The translations under genes and the position numbers were made by a program. DNA of 64,000 nucleotides, taken from Harmothoe impar (Eukaryota; Annelida; Polychaeta; Phyllodocida; Polynoidae). Of this stretch, positions 34,717-43,667 are shown piece after piece; positions within the stretch are counted from its first letter, which is position 1, and each line of letters starts with the position of its first letter. Where the stretch lies: assembly GCA_947462335.1 (NCBI GenBank), contig OX381721.1:41752488-41816487 (forward strand), in the 5' to 3' direction. The notes below the pieces were generated by a model that had not been told where the DNA came from, ran no database searches, and saw only the letters and a program-made list of their open reading frames with translations.

Positions 34717-36456
34717 ATGATGTGACTATCTTACAACCCTATAAGAAATAAGCAAGGTCTCTCTCCTATACATGGGCGTACTTACACTGGCTATTTGTAA
34801 ACTAATGAATGCGACTTCTTCGTTAAAATCAGTATCTACAACTCTTTCAATCCTAAGGCTTTTTTTTGAGTTTATTCTTTTGTTCAATTTTGGGCCCACC
34901 TCAAAAGAGGAATAGGCCCTCGCTTGCTCATCAGAGCCGGGGTGTAGAAGGCCCCTGCCCTGTCGGGTACGTTCTGAGATAGATCGCCCTCTGGTACGTT
35001 TTGGTTGGTTTGGAGCTCTCAGTCGACTGTCTTATGCACCCGAAAAAAACCAGACTTTCGGTGTCTCATGATAAAACTGGTGCGTTATACTAAGTGCTGG
35101 ATTACTTTCTCATTTTTTTATTGTTCTATCCGATGCTTATTTAATTTTTGCACTGATAAAAACGGCTAGCTTGTACAAACACGTGGTCTATTTAAGCGTT
35201 AAGTGTAGAAAATGAACAGAACAGTGCACAGAAAATAGAGCTACCGACTACATTTCGCCCAGTCACTCAGCGGAGAACAAAAGAACTACTGACGTAGTGT
35301 ACCCGCTATTCCGACAGTTGGCGCCACCGTTCGAATCTTTATACTTTTCCCGCGTGCGACATGAAGCCCTGGGGTGGGTACTGGCTGTTTGGTTGTAGGT
35401 ACCGAAACATAAAAAACTACAGCCAGCCCATGTCATGGTGAGACAGCTCTCTTATTCCCCCTTGAGTAGCGTCCGTAGGGCCTATGACAAAACCTAGTCC
35501 CGTACACTGAGCAGCTTCAGGTCTGAAGGCTCATACAGAAAAATGTGTGGGTGTGTGGGTGTGTGGGTGTGTGGGTTGCTTTACGCCTTAGTTAACAGCT
35601 ATGGTCATTTCAAGGGCGGTGATGGTGATCGAATCTATGGCTCTTTTACCGAGACAAGGGTTTCTTTTACATCCCACACTACATAGGGGTGTGTGGGTGT
35701 GTGGGTCTGTGTGTGTCTGTTCGGTCTGTGTGTGCACGCGTCTTGCACTCCGGAACATGTTCAGACACGTTCGAACCTGCTCGGACGTGCCTGGACAGGT
35801 CTCACACGCCGACCGTGTCTGAACATGTTTTCACCTTATAGCTGCTGCCGATGCTGCTACCGCTGCTGCCGATGCTGCTGATGTTAGTAGTCGCGTCGAC
35901 AAAGAATCGTCATTTGTCACACTTAAGCCTCTAGTTAAATGCGCGACGGGTAGTAAGGCTACCAACGCGACGACCGGATCGCGCTCTTGCTTAAAGGTGC
36001 ACCTCAACTCAGTGCGCCTTTAACACCCGTCCCAAATAGGTAAAGTTCCTGACGCAGCACAGCACCTCCCACCAGTAGCCAATCAGCGCGCCGAACGCCG
36101 GACACACCCCCACCGTGTGAGCCTCTAAGTAGGTCACACGAATCATACTAAGATGCCGACAGGACTAATTGGTCCGTCCGCGGTGGCTGCGAGAGATTGC
36201 GCGCCGTCTAAATTCACTGCCATGATTGGCAGAGGGGGGGGCTGATTACCCCTCGTCGGATGAATTGCGGCGGAACCACAATCAATTTTTCGCTGTTTTA
36301 GATAAAAAGAGATCCAGAGCTATCCGCTCGTCCAAGAATTATTTTTCTATCAGCCCGGGATCACCCCCAAATTCAGGCCTAAAGTCCAAAAACCCAAAAA
36401 AATTTTCCTATGGGATTTTAAGGTTGAAGCGTTTTTTGTGACCCCAAGGAGCAGCT
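34717..36456. other. Element interior, left part, no gene seen
   Basis: It holds the third hairpin-AATAAA module (34868-34922), a (TGTGGG)n run (35545-35576 and 35690-35706), and a segment at 35572-35690 that recurs at 38630-38765 (TTTACGCC, GGTCATTTCAAGGG, GTGATGGTGATCGAATCTAT). A CTGCTGCCGATGCTGCTACC run sits at 35845-35880. A 71-codon frame at 36226-36441 has no recognised motif. Confidence 0.5.
34868..34922 (-). other. Diverged hairpin + AATAAA module
   Basis: On the minus strand a hairpin with GGGCC...CCTC TTTT GAGG...GGCCC is followed by AAAAGAATAAACTC. Its order matches the two better-preserved modules at 38090 and 39402, although the stem sequence differs. Confidence 0.4.
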
Positions 36457-36562
36457 CACGGGTTCGAACCCTGTAAACGCCTTGACGCGCTTTCGTCGCC
36501 TAAGGCGCCTGTGGCTAGACGTCTTGACTAAAACTTAGTGAGGGTTCGAACCCGGAACGTCT
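36457..36562 (+). other. Degenerate tRNA-like sequence with two T-arm words
   Basis: GGTTCGAACC occurs at 36461-36470 and 36543-36552, each inside a T-arm-like context. From 36484 to 36561 a tRNA-like order is visible: GACG start, CCTAAGGCGCC D-arm-like word, a long variable region, GGGTTCGAACCC and a closing CGTC. Acceptor pairing covers only about four bases. I read it as a decayed class II tRNA or a tRNA-derived repeat inside the large element. Confidence 0.35.
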
Positions 36563-38089
36563 ATATTAGCCGCCTAATTTCTACTAGCCCCGAAAACGAG
36601 AGTATCACATCTATATAGGTCACCCATGTTAGCCTTGGTTTAAGTGCGTGCAGAACCGTGTATTGTGCATTTATGCAGCATACAGATATGGAGACATGCT
36701 GCTACAGTGTCAAATTGATCGACATTGTATGTAACTGGACATGAAGAAGGATATTTTTACTTAGTTTTCTAAAAAGAGGGTAGTTCTCGGTACTCCTCCA
36801 GCAGCAGTGGTAGGGGAGTCGGACAGGTACTTAACCCTATTTATAGGGGCGCTAAGGTAGGGTGTTTGATAAATTTTTGAAAAATGAGTTAAAAAATACA
36901 TAGTGGTTCCATTAGTATAGATCTCTATGAGAGCTTTTCAGATCTGCTTAGATCCAGAAATATCATGGTGAATGCATCTGAACATATTTCCCATTTCTGT
37001 GATCTAGGCAGGAGAGGGGCACTTTCACAGCAGTTAGGGGTTCTGTAGCTCTGGCCCTAGGCACCCTTCTAACTCAGACAGAACAGGTTTACTTAAAATG
37101 GCTAGGGTCATTGTTGGGCAGAGGCACATACATCTGGATTTCACATACGTCTTCAAGAACACAATTACCAACATCCCCATGGTAACAAGTTTTAACAACT
37201 CATATTTATTTATTACATTTTGACATGAAGAATGTCACCATAATATTGTAGGCTACAGAAAACAGAGACTCTTATCTTTCTCCACTAATGACTCCATTCA
37301 TGTTGACTGCCATGATATTGTGATTAAAATGAGGGGTTTGTGTTTTTTTATAGCTCAAGAAATGAGGTCAGGAGGGCTATTTTTATGCAATGCACCAGTG
37401 GGGGTGCTATTAGGAAGGGTGCATATTTGATCACAGAAACGGGCAGACTACAGCGGCAGCGCTATTTTGAACTCTCTAGAGGCTAAGGGTTTGAGATGAA
37501 CGTGTCCCATCACTAGTGTCACTAAGGGGGAAAATGTAGGGGCACCGTAATTGATACAATCGGACTCTTGGGACCATAGACTACTAGGAATTTTTTTTTT
37601 TTAATTTGACCACCCGCAAGGCCGGAATTTGAAGGAAGAGTTGAGGCGCCTACTTATACAGTAATTGAGAATTTTTTATTCATGTCACATGTCGATTTTT
37701 AAGAATGGTCTAATGACACAGATAGCGCTAAACTTAAAGACCTACTCCCCGCCCCCTTAGTCTTTCTATACTGAATCCGGGACTTGCCGGCGAGGCCGAC
37801 AAAGGGCTGACCTAATGAGCTCACAGCTGGACTAGATACCCAATGTTTTGGATTGGAGAAATCAGCAGAGCAATAAAAGCGTGGTGAGGCTGGTGTTATT
37901 TTCAAGGGTGGCCCCTGTGAGTTGTTAAATTGGTGCTAAATGTGGTAACCAAGAGGATGCTAAGTTTATTGATATTGTCCGTTAATGATACTTAAGGTGG
38001 GTGTTGTCTAAAGTTTTAATTGATATTACCAATGTGGCCAATAATGACTTCACAGTTGGGGCCTTCGCCCGCAGGTCCCAGATTCAGGG
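36563..38089. other. Element interior, centre, no gene seen
   Basis: 36785-36860 is the repeat shared with 9680-9780. GGCGAGGCCGACAAAGG at 37789-37805 is repeated in inverted orientation at 39342-39358. No coding pattern is seen. Confidence 0.5.
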
Positions 38090-38928
38090 TATTCTTTGTT
38101 TATTGTGTGGCCCCTAAAGAGGGGCCGACTAACTCCTTAGAGTTAGTTAGATGCTGCCGCTGTGCTATGCAACATCAGCGTAATTAATTACGCCTCATGT
38201 TGGGCAGCATGGATCACTTGATGGGTGATACCTCAAAGCACAAACACGGCAGAGCCGTGTGTGGCATGCGAGGACCAGTGGGTCAGGGGTGATCCGTTGC
38301 AGACAGAATACCGATCCGTGTGAGGTTCTGACTTTCTATAGCTTTTTATAAAGCCTTAGATATGGTGTGGTATTTTTCATCTCGCTATATTTTAGTTGGT
38401 ATTTAAGGAAACCGCCTCATTTCTATCAGAAATACACAATATTGAATTGTTTTTATATTTTAATATATTAGAAGCGCGCTTTGTTGCCTATATAGCTCAT
38501 TATGCGTTGAAATGCTCACGAGCATCGTAGGAATGTACAAAACCCCTATTGTGGCGCCATCTGACGAAAGAGCGGGGAACTATACTAGCGCGTTCGTTAT
38601 TCACATCTTTGACAGGGACTTGGTTGGTTGTTGGGCTGCTTTACGCCCTAATTAACAGCTGAGGTCATTTCAAGGGGGGTGATGGTGATCGAATCTATGG
38701 ATGACTGAAGGTGGAAAGCACACCCCTACACTTTTACCGAGGCAATGGAGCTGCTCAAAGGGTGTGGCGAGCTAGACTGGAGGATGTAATAACTAGGCGG
38801 CAGAGGGGACAAAAAGACAATCTCGTAGTAGTAGGTCTACTTGGATCTTGAGTAGCCGCCCTTGTGGTTATAATTACCTAGACTAGTTGGCTCTGCCAGC
38901 CTGGTCAAGTGAAAATTGGTAAGGAGAC
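38090..38928 (-). repeat. Duplicated internal module, copy A
   Basis: Matches copy B (39402-40012) from TATTCTTTGTTTATTGTGTGG through GTGGCGCCATCTGACGAAA to GGTCAAGTGAAA. It has about 190 bp of extra sequence at 38598-38785, part of which recurs at 35572-35690. On the minus strand the order is TATA word (about 38345), some 225 bp of GC-richer sequence, stem-loop (38109-38126), then AATAAA. This resembles a compact transcription unit, but it holds no long reading frame. Confidence 0.55.
38109..38126 (-). terminator. Stem-loop plus AATAAA, possible RNA 3' end (copy A)
   Basis: The minus strand has GGCCCCT CTTT AGGGGCC followed by ACACAATAAACAAAGAATA. The 7-bp stem with a 4-base pyrimidine loop, opening GG...CC and closing T-A, recalls the replication-dependent histone mRNA 3' stem-loop. 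That stem has 6 bp and a TTTC-type loop, so this is not a canonical match. AATAAA right behind it could alternatively be an ordinary polyadenylation signal. Confidence 0.3.
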
Positions 38929-39401
38929 TATGAACTAAGCTAAGCTCGGATTTTAAAATGGTCTATAAAAGTATAATAAAACTATAGCGCACCCTCTTAG
39001 ATTTGATGATAACACACAGCCTACTAGGTATACGCATTTGTACAAGGGTATCATTGTGTATAAAATGCTCTTTTGGTACATCATCCCGACTCTACACGAG
39101 CACCATTTTCAACGACAGATAGTGCTGTAGTGAATTTCCCATCTCAAGGCGAGCCCCGCTAATTATGGAGACCCTGGAGTAGGATTAACATTATATCCCA
39201 ATGTCTGTGGTGGTCATTTATGACATGCAGACTGCACCCTGGAGGTGATAGATCTGACCACAGGCCCGCAATATGGGGCTCCCCTCTGAGAGTATCAAGG
39301 TTTGCGTATAGTCTCCTGCAGTTTAAATCTGTTACCTCCCCCTTTGTCGGCCTCGCCAAAATCCTGGGAGATTCACTTTAAACTTAAGGCTTACCCTTTT
39401 T

Positions 39402-40012
39402 TATTCTTTGTTTATTGTGTGGCCCCTAAAGAGGGGCCGCGGTGTTGATTAATTACACCACATGTTAAGCAACATAAGATCAAACCTCCCTCAAAAGCGT
39501 CAAGGCTCAAAGTCCTGTTGGACAGGAGCCCTGTGTGGCATTCGAGGACGAATGGTTGAGTGATCCGTTGCAGATGCCGTTCCGTGAGAAGTTCTGACTT
39601 TATATAGCTTTTATATCGCTTTAGTAATGGTGTAGTATTTTCAATCTCGCTATAGTTTAGTTGATATTTCAAAGAATCTGCCCCATTCTATCAGAAATAC
39701 ACAACGTTGACATGTTTCTTATATTCAATATATTAGAAGTGTGCTTTGTTGCTTATTATAGGTCATTATGCGTTTAAAATGTTCGCGAGTATCATGGAAA
39801 TGTACAAAAACCCTATTGTGGCGCCATCTGACGAAAAGAGCGGAGAACTATACTAGAGCATGTAATCGCCAGACCAGCAGGCGGCAGCAGAGTGGTCAAA
39901 AGACAATCTCGTAGTAGTAGGTCCACTTGGATGTTGAGTAGCCGCCCTTGTGGTTGTAATTACCTAGACTAGTTGACCCTGCCGGCCTGGTCAAGTGAAA
40001 TTAGTAAGGAGA
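39402..40012 (-). repeat. Duplicated internal module, copy B
   Basis: Second copy of the module at 38090-38928 without the 190-bp insert. Similarity is estimated at roughly 80-90 percent by eye. TATATAAAG and TATAAAAGC words lie at about 39600-39615 on the minus strand, and the stem-loop lies at 39421-39438. The sequence between them differs most from copy A but keeps a small hairpin (see findings). Confidence 0.55.
39421..39438 (-). terminator. Stem-loop plus AATAAA, possible RNA 3' end (copy B)
   Basis: Identical 18-base stem-loop GGCCCCTCTTTAGGGGCC on the minus strand, followed by ACACAATAAACAAAGAATA as in copy A. Its preservation while the upstream sequence has diverged suggests constraint or recent exchange. 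Confidence 0.3.
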
Positions 40013-41223
40013 CCGCCCATTAACGTGCTCCACAGTCTTTAGACAGTTAAGCCTATAGTCAAGACCGGAGAATTTGGCGAGACGCCCCTCTGGGAGGTCA
40101 TAATCCTCAATGTTAGGTGTTAGCTCATTAACATCAGATACCATATTAACAACCCATTTAAAATGGTCATTTTAAGAGCAACTCACCCTATTCTGACAAA
40201 ATCCTATTAGCAGGTAACCTCTGTATAAACCATACTGCAAACATCTGCTACTTCGAGCGTCTGCCTCGTGACTGATAGTGTACAACAAGACGAAGTGGGC
40301 AGAGATTAAAAATTGAGGCTCTTTATATAGCTGAGAGAGCGGCTAATCTGGATCTTCTAAGCTTGTTTTCACCTAGAGCCCCACCCTCTTCCAGAGAGGA
40401 ATCAAATTGCTTTTCACCTGGACCCCTTCCACCCCTAATCCATCAGCATGAAAAGACAGATAACAAGTGTAACGTGCGCTACATGTATATGGGATTATAG
40501 CTGGTGAAGAGATAAAGCCAGGTCAACTGTGTATACAAAGTCTACAGGGGGTGATTAACGACAGGTGTGACGCGCCAGCCCGTGGACGGATTATCTTCTA
40601 AGCTGACGCTTATTCAACTAGCCAGCCGCCGTCCGCTCCACTCACCGCGGCAAGAGGAGGTGCTTTTTGTTTTACACTTAAGTCGCTTACCACATGGACT
40701 CGTCTCTACCTCACAGACAGACACATGCCCCCTGTAGCTTTTTTTGTATACACACTCTAATCTCATAACCTCCTGATCCGTTATACAGGTAACGGGTATT
40801 CTATTTTAAATAGCTGCCAGTCAGCCTGCGGCAGCTGAAAACGACGGTAAGTAGCTTAGCTCTAGAAGCAAGAAGACGTATATAAGGAGGCTGACACGTG
40901 TATAGGCGCCTTATAAGTCGGCAAGGGGTAAATACTAGTGAAAAAGGAAGGCAGGTGTGCAGGTAGCTTTCTAACAGACACGTGTGTGCACTAAGCTGCT
41001 TAAGTCTAAACCCACCTGCAGTAGTCAAGTAGCATGTGAAAACTTACTTAACAGATCACTTAATTGAGTAGAGACTCTGTACTGAGAGAGTCTTTTCAGC
41101 CGTTTAAGAGGATTATCTAGGACAGGGTACATAAGGAGTGAAACGCCGCTCTCACCCATCACACTTTCTCGACCCGCCCTTCATCATCGTAGCATCGTCC
41201 ACTCCACGCTCGCTCAGCATGTT
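40013..41223. other. Element interior upstream of the orphan gene
   Basis: No reading frame of note. The last 100 bp before the 287-codon frame (GTACATAAGGAGTG, then CT-rich sequence) could hold a promoter, but no clear TATA or initiator can be assigned. Confidence 0.4.
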
Positions 41224-42087
41224 ATGAGGGTTATTTCTACCTTTACAGCTTCTTTTCTTATCGAAGTGTCGACGCTACAGAGCATCGAAACTCTCCAAAT
41301 GAGTCCAAGAAAGAAAAAGCAACTCCCACTAGAAGCAGGAAGAGAAACAGTGCCCTATGATGCATGTGAGGTAAAGAAACATTGGAAGGACGTCACCAAG
41401 GAGCAATGGATAGAAGCATGCTTCAACTTCATCCGAACGGAAGTAGTTTCATTTGGACAGAGGGAGAAAATTTTGTTGGAGCTATTTTTCTTAGCTCCGT
41501 ATAGTTGGCCTGACTGTAGTGGTGAAATTCCTTCAGGTTTTTCAGGCTTCGGCATACAAGTTATCTGGTCTTTGAAGGAGCTTCGATATATGCAACGCAC
41601 TCACGAGGAGATTGTTCAGAAAATGACGGAATTCGAAACAGGAGAAGACACAATATGGTGCGAGGAGACGACATATGCGGACGATGATCTGGAGTACATC
41701 ATTTGTAGCCCGTTGGAACATTATGTTAAAGACTTTGAGGACATGCTAGCCAGCACTGCGATGACCCCGAAAGAGAGATCCCTTACTGCACAGAAGGAGG
41801 CCAAAGCTGTGTTGGAAAAGCTCAAGTTTGGTCAAGGATTCACTCTTCAAAGCAGCTGTGTGAGTGTGATAAAAGGTCTTGTGTTGAAACATCCGGACAT
41901 GAAGTTTTCGCGTGCTGTCGACACACTTCCTTTGCCTGAACTGATGATGAACATGATCGACCCCATCGTACCAACATGTTTCGACTCTGCCAATTGCCCC
42001 ATGTATAAAATGGTTTCAAGTTTTGCCTGTGGCCGATGGCTAAACGATCCACTGAAGTCAGAAAACCTCCTTGATTTAATCGACTGA
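41224..42087 (+). CDS. Orphan 287-residue protein of the large TIR element
   Basis: I do not recognise the product. The frame is uninterrupted and has ordinary amino-acid composition, unlike the repeat-derived frames around it. The ATG at 41224 gives 287 residues. The second Met (residue 26, position 41299) is followed by SPRKKKQ, a basic start typical of many nuclear proteins, so translation may begin there. Visible features: acidic stretch around residues 139-157 (EFETGEDTIWCEETTYADDD); aromatic-rich FFLAPYSWPDCSG around 88-100; a Lys/Glu-rich probable helix near 180-200; several Cys and Trp; no signal peptide or membrane segment that I trust; no integrase DDE, polymerase, ATPase Walker or protease motif. 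It is the only convincing gene in the 9.7 kb element and is followed immediately by a CAG minisatellite. It may be a captured host gene or an element-specific protein. Confidence 0.6.
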   Translation: MRVISTFTASFLIEVSTLQSIETLQMSPRKKKQLPLEAGRETVPYDACEVKKHWKDVTKEQWIEACFNFIRTEVVSFGQREKILLELFFLAPYSWPDCSGEIPSGFSGFGIQVIWSLKELRYMQRTHEEIVQKMTEFETGEDTIWCEETTYADDDLEYIICSPLEHYVKDFEDMLASTAMTPKERSLTAQKEAKAVLEKLKFGQGFTLQSSCVSVIKGLVLKHPDMKFSRAVDTLPLPELMMNMIDPIVPTCFDSANCPMYKMVSSFACGRWLNDPLKSENLLDLID

Positions 42088-42484
42088 CTAAATGTATTTT
42101 CTCATACTAGTGTTAGTAGCATTAGTAATAGCGGCTACTCGGTCTCGTGCAGCACAAGCAGCAGCATCTGTCAGCAGCATCCGTGACATCGTCAGCAGCA
42201 GCAGCACGAGCAGCACAAGCAGCAGCTGCTGCAGCAGCTGCACAAGCAGCACAAGCAGCAGCATCTGTCAGCAGCATCCGTGACATCGTCAGCAGCAGCA
42301 GCAGCAGCAGCAGCTGCACGAGTAGCACAAGCAGCAGCATCTGTCAACAGCATCCGTGACATCGTCAGCAACTGCAGCAGCTGCACGAGCAGCACAAGCA
42401 GCAGCAGCTGTCAGCAGCTGCAGCAACTGCACGAGCAGCACAAGCAGCAGCACCGACAGCAGCAGCAACAGCAAATCAGCAGCA

Positions 42485-42523
<39 letters not shown>

Positions 42524-42546
42524 GCAGCGGCAGTGTGGACCGCTAA
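42088..42546 (+). repeat. CAG-rich composite minisatellite
   Basis: Starting a few bases after the stop of the 287-codon frame, (CAG)n/(CAC AAG CAG)n sequence includes three copies of GCATCTGTCARCAGCATCCG...GACATCGTCAGCA (starting at 42164, 42261 and 42337). It ends with about 14 CAG/CGG units at 42478-42532. All three plus frames and the minus frames stay open (poly-Ser, Ala or Gln), so open length is not evidence of coding. Confidence 0.9.
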
Positions 42547-42720
42547 ATTCGAGATAGTGACATACCTGTTTCTTAGAATCGACATTCGACATGAGGCCTA
42601 GTGACATTTGACATGAAGCTTGAAAAACATAGTGACAGGTGACATGAGCAATTCTCAAAATCGACATGAGATATGAGCATAATTAAGCGACATCGACATG
42701 CGCCATGGCTATTTTTTTAT
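42547..42720. repeat. Irregular GACATGA repeats
   Basis: GACATGA, GACATTTGACATGA and CGACATGAGATATGA words recur about ten times in 150 bp. A similar GACATG-containing tandem lies at 47398-47465 outside the element. Confidence 0.6.
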
Positions 42721-43070
42721 TTTTTTTGAAGACAACCGCCATAGCCTCCTCATCCAGACCTCCACTAGTAGTGCTCTATAAGCGCAAGCTTTGCCTTAAG
42801 AGAGCTGTGGCTGTGAACCCTCTCCTCCCTCCGTACACACAGGTAAATATCAGAGTCAGCCAATGTCGCCAATACTACTCTCATACAAGGGTCAGGCGCT
42901 GCTGGACTATAATAGATGGGTCAAGGACTGTTCTACTGAGGGTCAGGCTAGGCCGGACATTCAATAACGGGCTGGACTTTGGCAAATTTGCTTGAAAGTC
43001 TGGCCAGCAAGAGATGTACATCATCATAAACGCAATCATGATACATTTCATTGTAAGTAGACGAACCAGT

Positions 43071-43117
43071 AGACTCGCCTCTCTGCCCTCTAAAAGAGAG
43101 GGCAGAGAGGCGAGTCT
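43071..43117. repeat. Perfect 21-bp-arm hairpin at the inner right TIR
   Basis: Same inverted arms as at 34613-34659, with loop AAAAG. Confidence 0.9.
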
Positions 43118-43344
43118 AACTCTTAAAAACCCTTCCCCTCCCCTCCCTCCTCCCCCCCTCCCCCCCTCCCCCCCATGCATCTTAAAGAGTGCCCCCCAGA
43201 GTGCCCCTCCCCCCCCTAAAAAAAAAGAGCCACATTTTAAAATTATTTTTTAGCAAGCTTTCAGCTTGCTTTTTCTTTTTTTAAATTTATTTATCCATAA
43301 AAATCTCAAGTGACTTATTTTGAAATTCACGCCAACCTAGTAGT

Positions 43345-43600
43345 CACGTGACCCCCTTAAGTAGGTCACTTCCAGTCACGTGACCTATTTGAATTTCCCG
43401 CCAACATGGTGGTCACGTGACCCTCTTAAGTAGGTCACTTCCGGTCACGTGACCTATTTGAATTTCCCGCCCAAAGGTCACGTGACCGGAAGTAGGTCAC
43501 TTCCGGTCACGTGACCTATTTGAATTTCCCGCCAAAAGAGAGGCCTCTCATTGGCTGCTTTTGAATTTCCCGCCAAAAGGGAGGCCTCTGATTGGCTGCA
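43345..43600. promoter_or_regulatory. Promoter-like motif array in the right TIR
   Basis: Six CACGTG palindromes, ACTTCCGGT words, TTTGAATTTCCCGCC blocks and two CCAAT-type words (ATTGG on this strand) mirror the left TIR. In this orientation the array faces the orphan gene's 3' side and the right flank. Confidence 0.45.
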
Positions 43601-43661
43601 GGTCGATTGAGTAATAAACAGTACTTAACTATAGTCACGTTCCGATACATACTATACTACT

Positions 43662-43667
43662 AATAGG
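43662..43667. other. Target site duplication AATAGG (right)
   Basis: Exact copy of 33992-33997, directly after the right terminus. Confidence 0.75.

Larger units (their letters stand above)
33998..43661. mobile_element. 9.7 kb long-TIR DNA element, Polinton/Maverick-like, non-autonomous
   Basis: The element is bounded by inverted repeats of about 719 bp (33998-34716) and 649 bp (43013-43661), begins AGTAGTAT, ends ATACTACT, and is flanked by AATAGG on both sides. Polintons (Mavericks) are known for 6-bp duplications, TIRs of hundreds of bases and 5'-AG termini, so the boundaries fit that group. Intact members are usually 15-20 kb and encode a protein-primed DNA polymerase B, integrase, packaging ATPase, protease and capsid proteins. 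None of these is visible here. Only one substantial frame (41224-42087) and no decayed polymerase stretch were noticed. It is either a deletion derivative mobilised by a full-length relative or a different long-TIR family. The high similarity between its TIRs suggests recent insertion or ongoing gene conversion. Confidence 0.7.
43013..43661 (-). repeat. Right terminal inverted repeat
   Basis: Inverse of 33998-34716, missing one 69-bp array unit. It contains the hairpin (43071-43117), the C-rich tract (43130-43217), the CACGTG array (about 43345-43512), CCAAT and E2F-like words, and ends ATACTACT. Confidence 0.9.

Noticed and set aside
38090..39672. Histone gene cluster, suggested by the stem-loop 3' end
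   Set aside because: I looked for histone protein sequence upstream of both stem-loops on the minus strand and found none. The 86-codon frame at 39412-39672 is not histone-like.
42092..42601. Several poly-Ser, poly-Ala and poly-Gln frames on both strands
   Set aside because: All derive from the CAG minisatellite, where every frame is open.
33998..43661. CRISPR array or bacterial-type cassette, because of the regular 69-bp repeats
   Set aside because: Repeats are directly adjacent without unique spacers, and the surroundings are clearly animal-type DNA.
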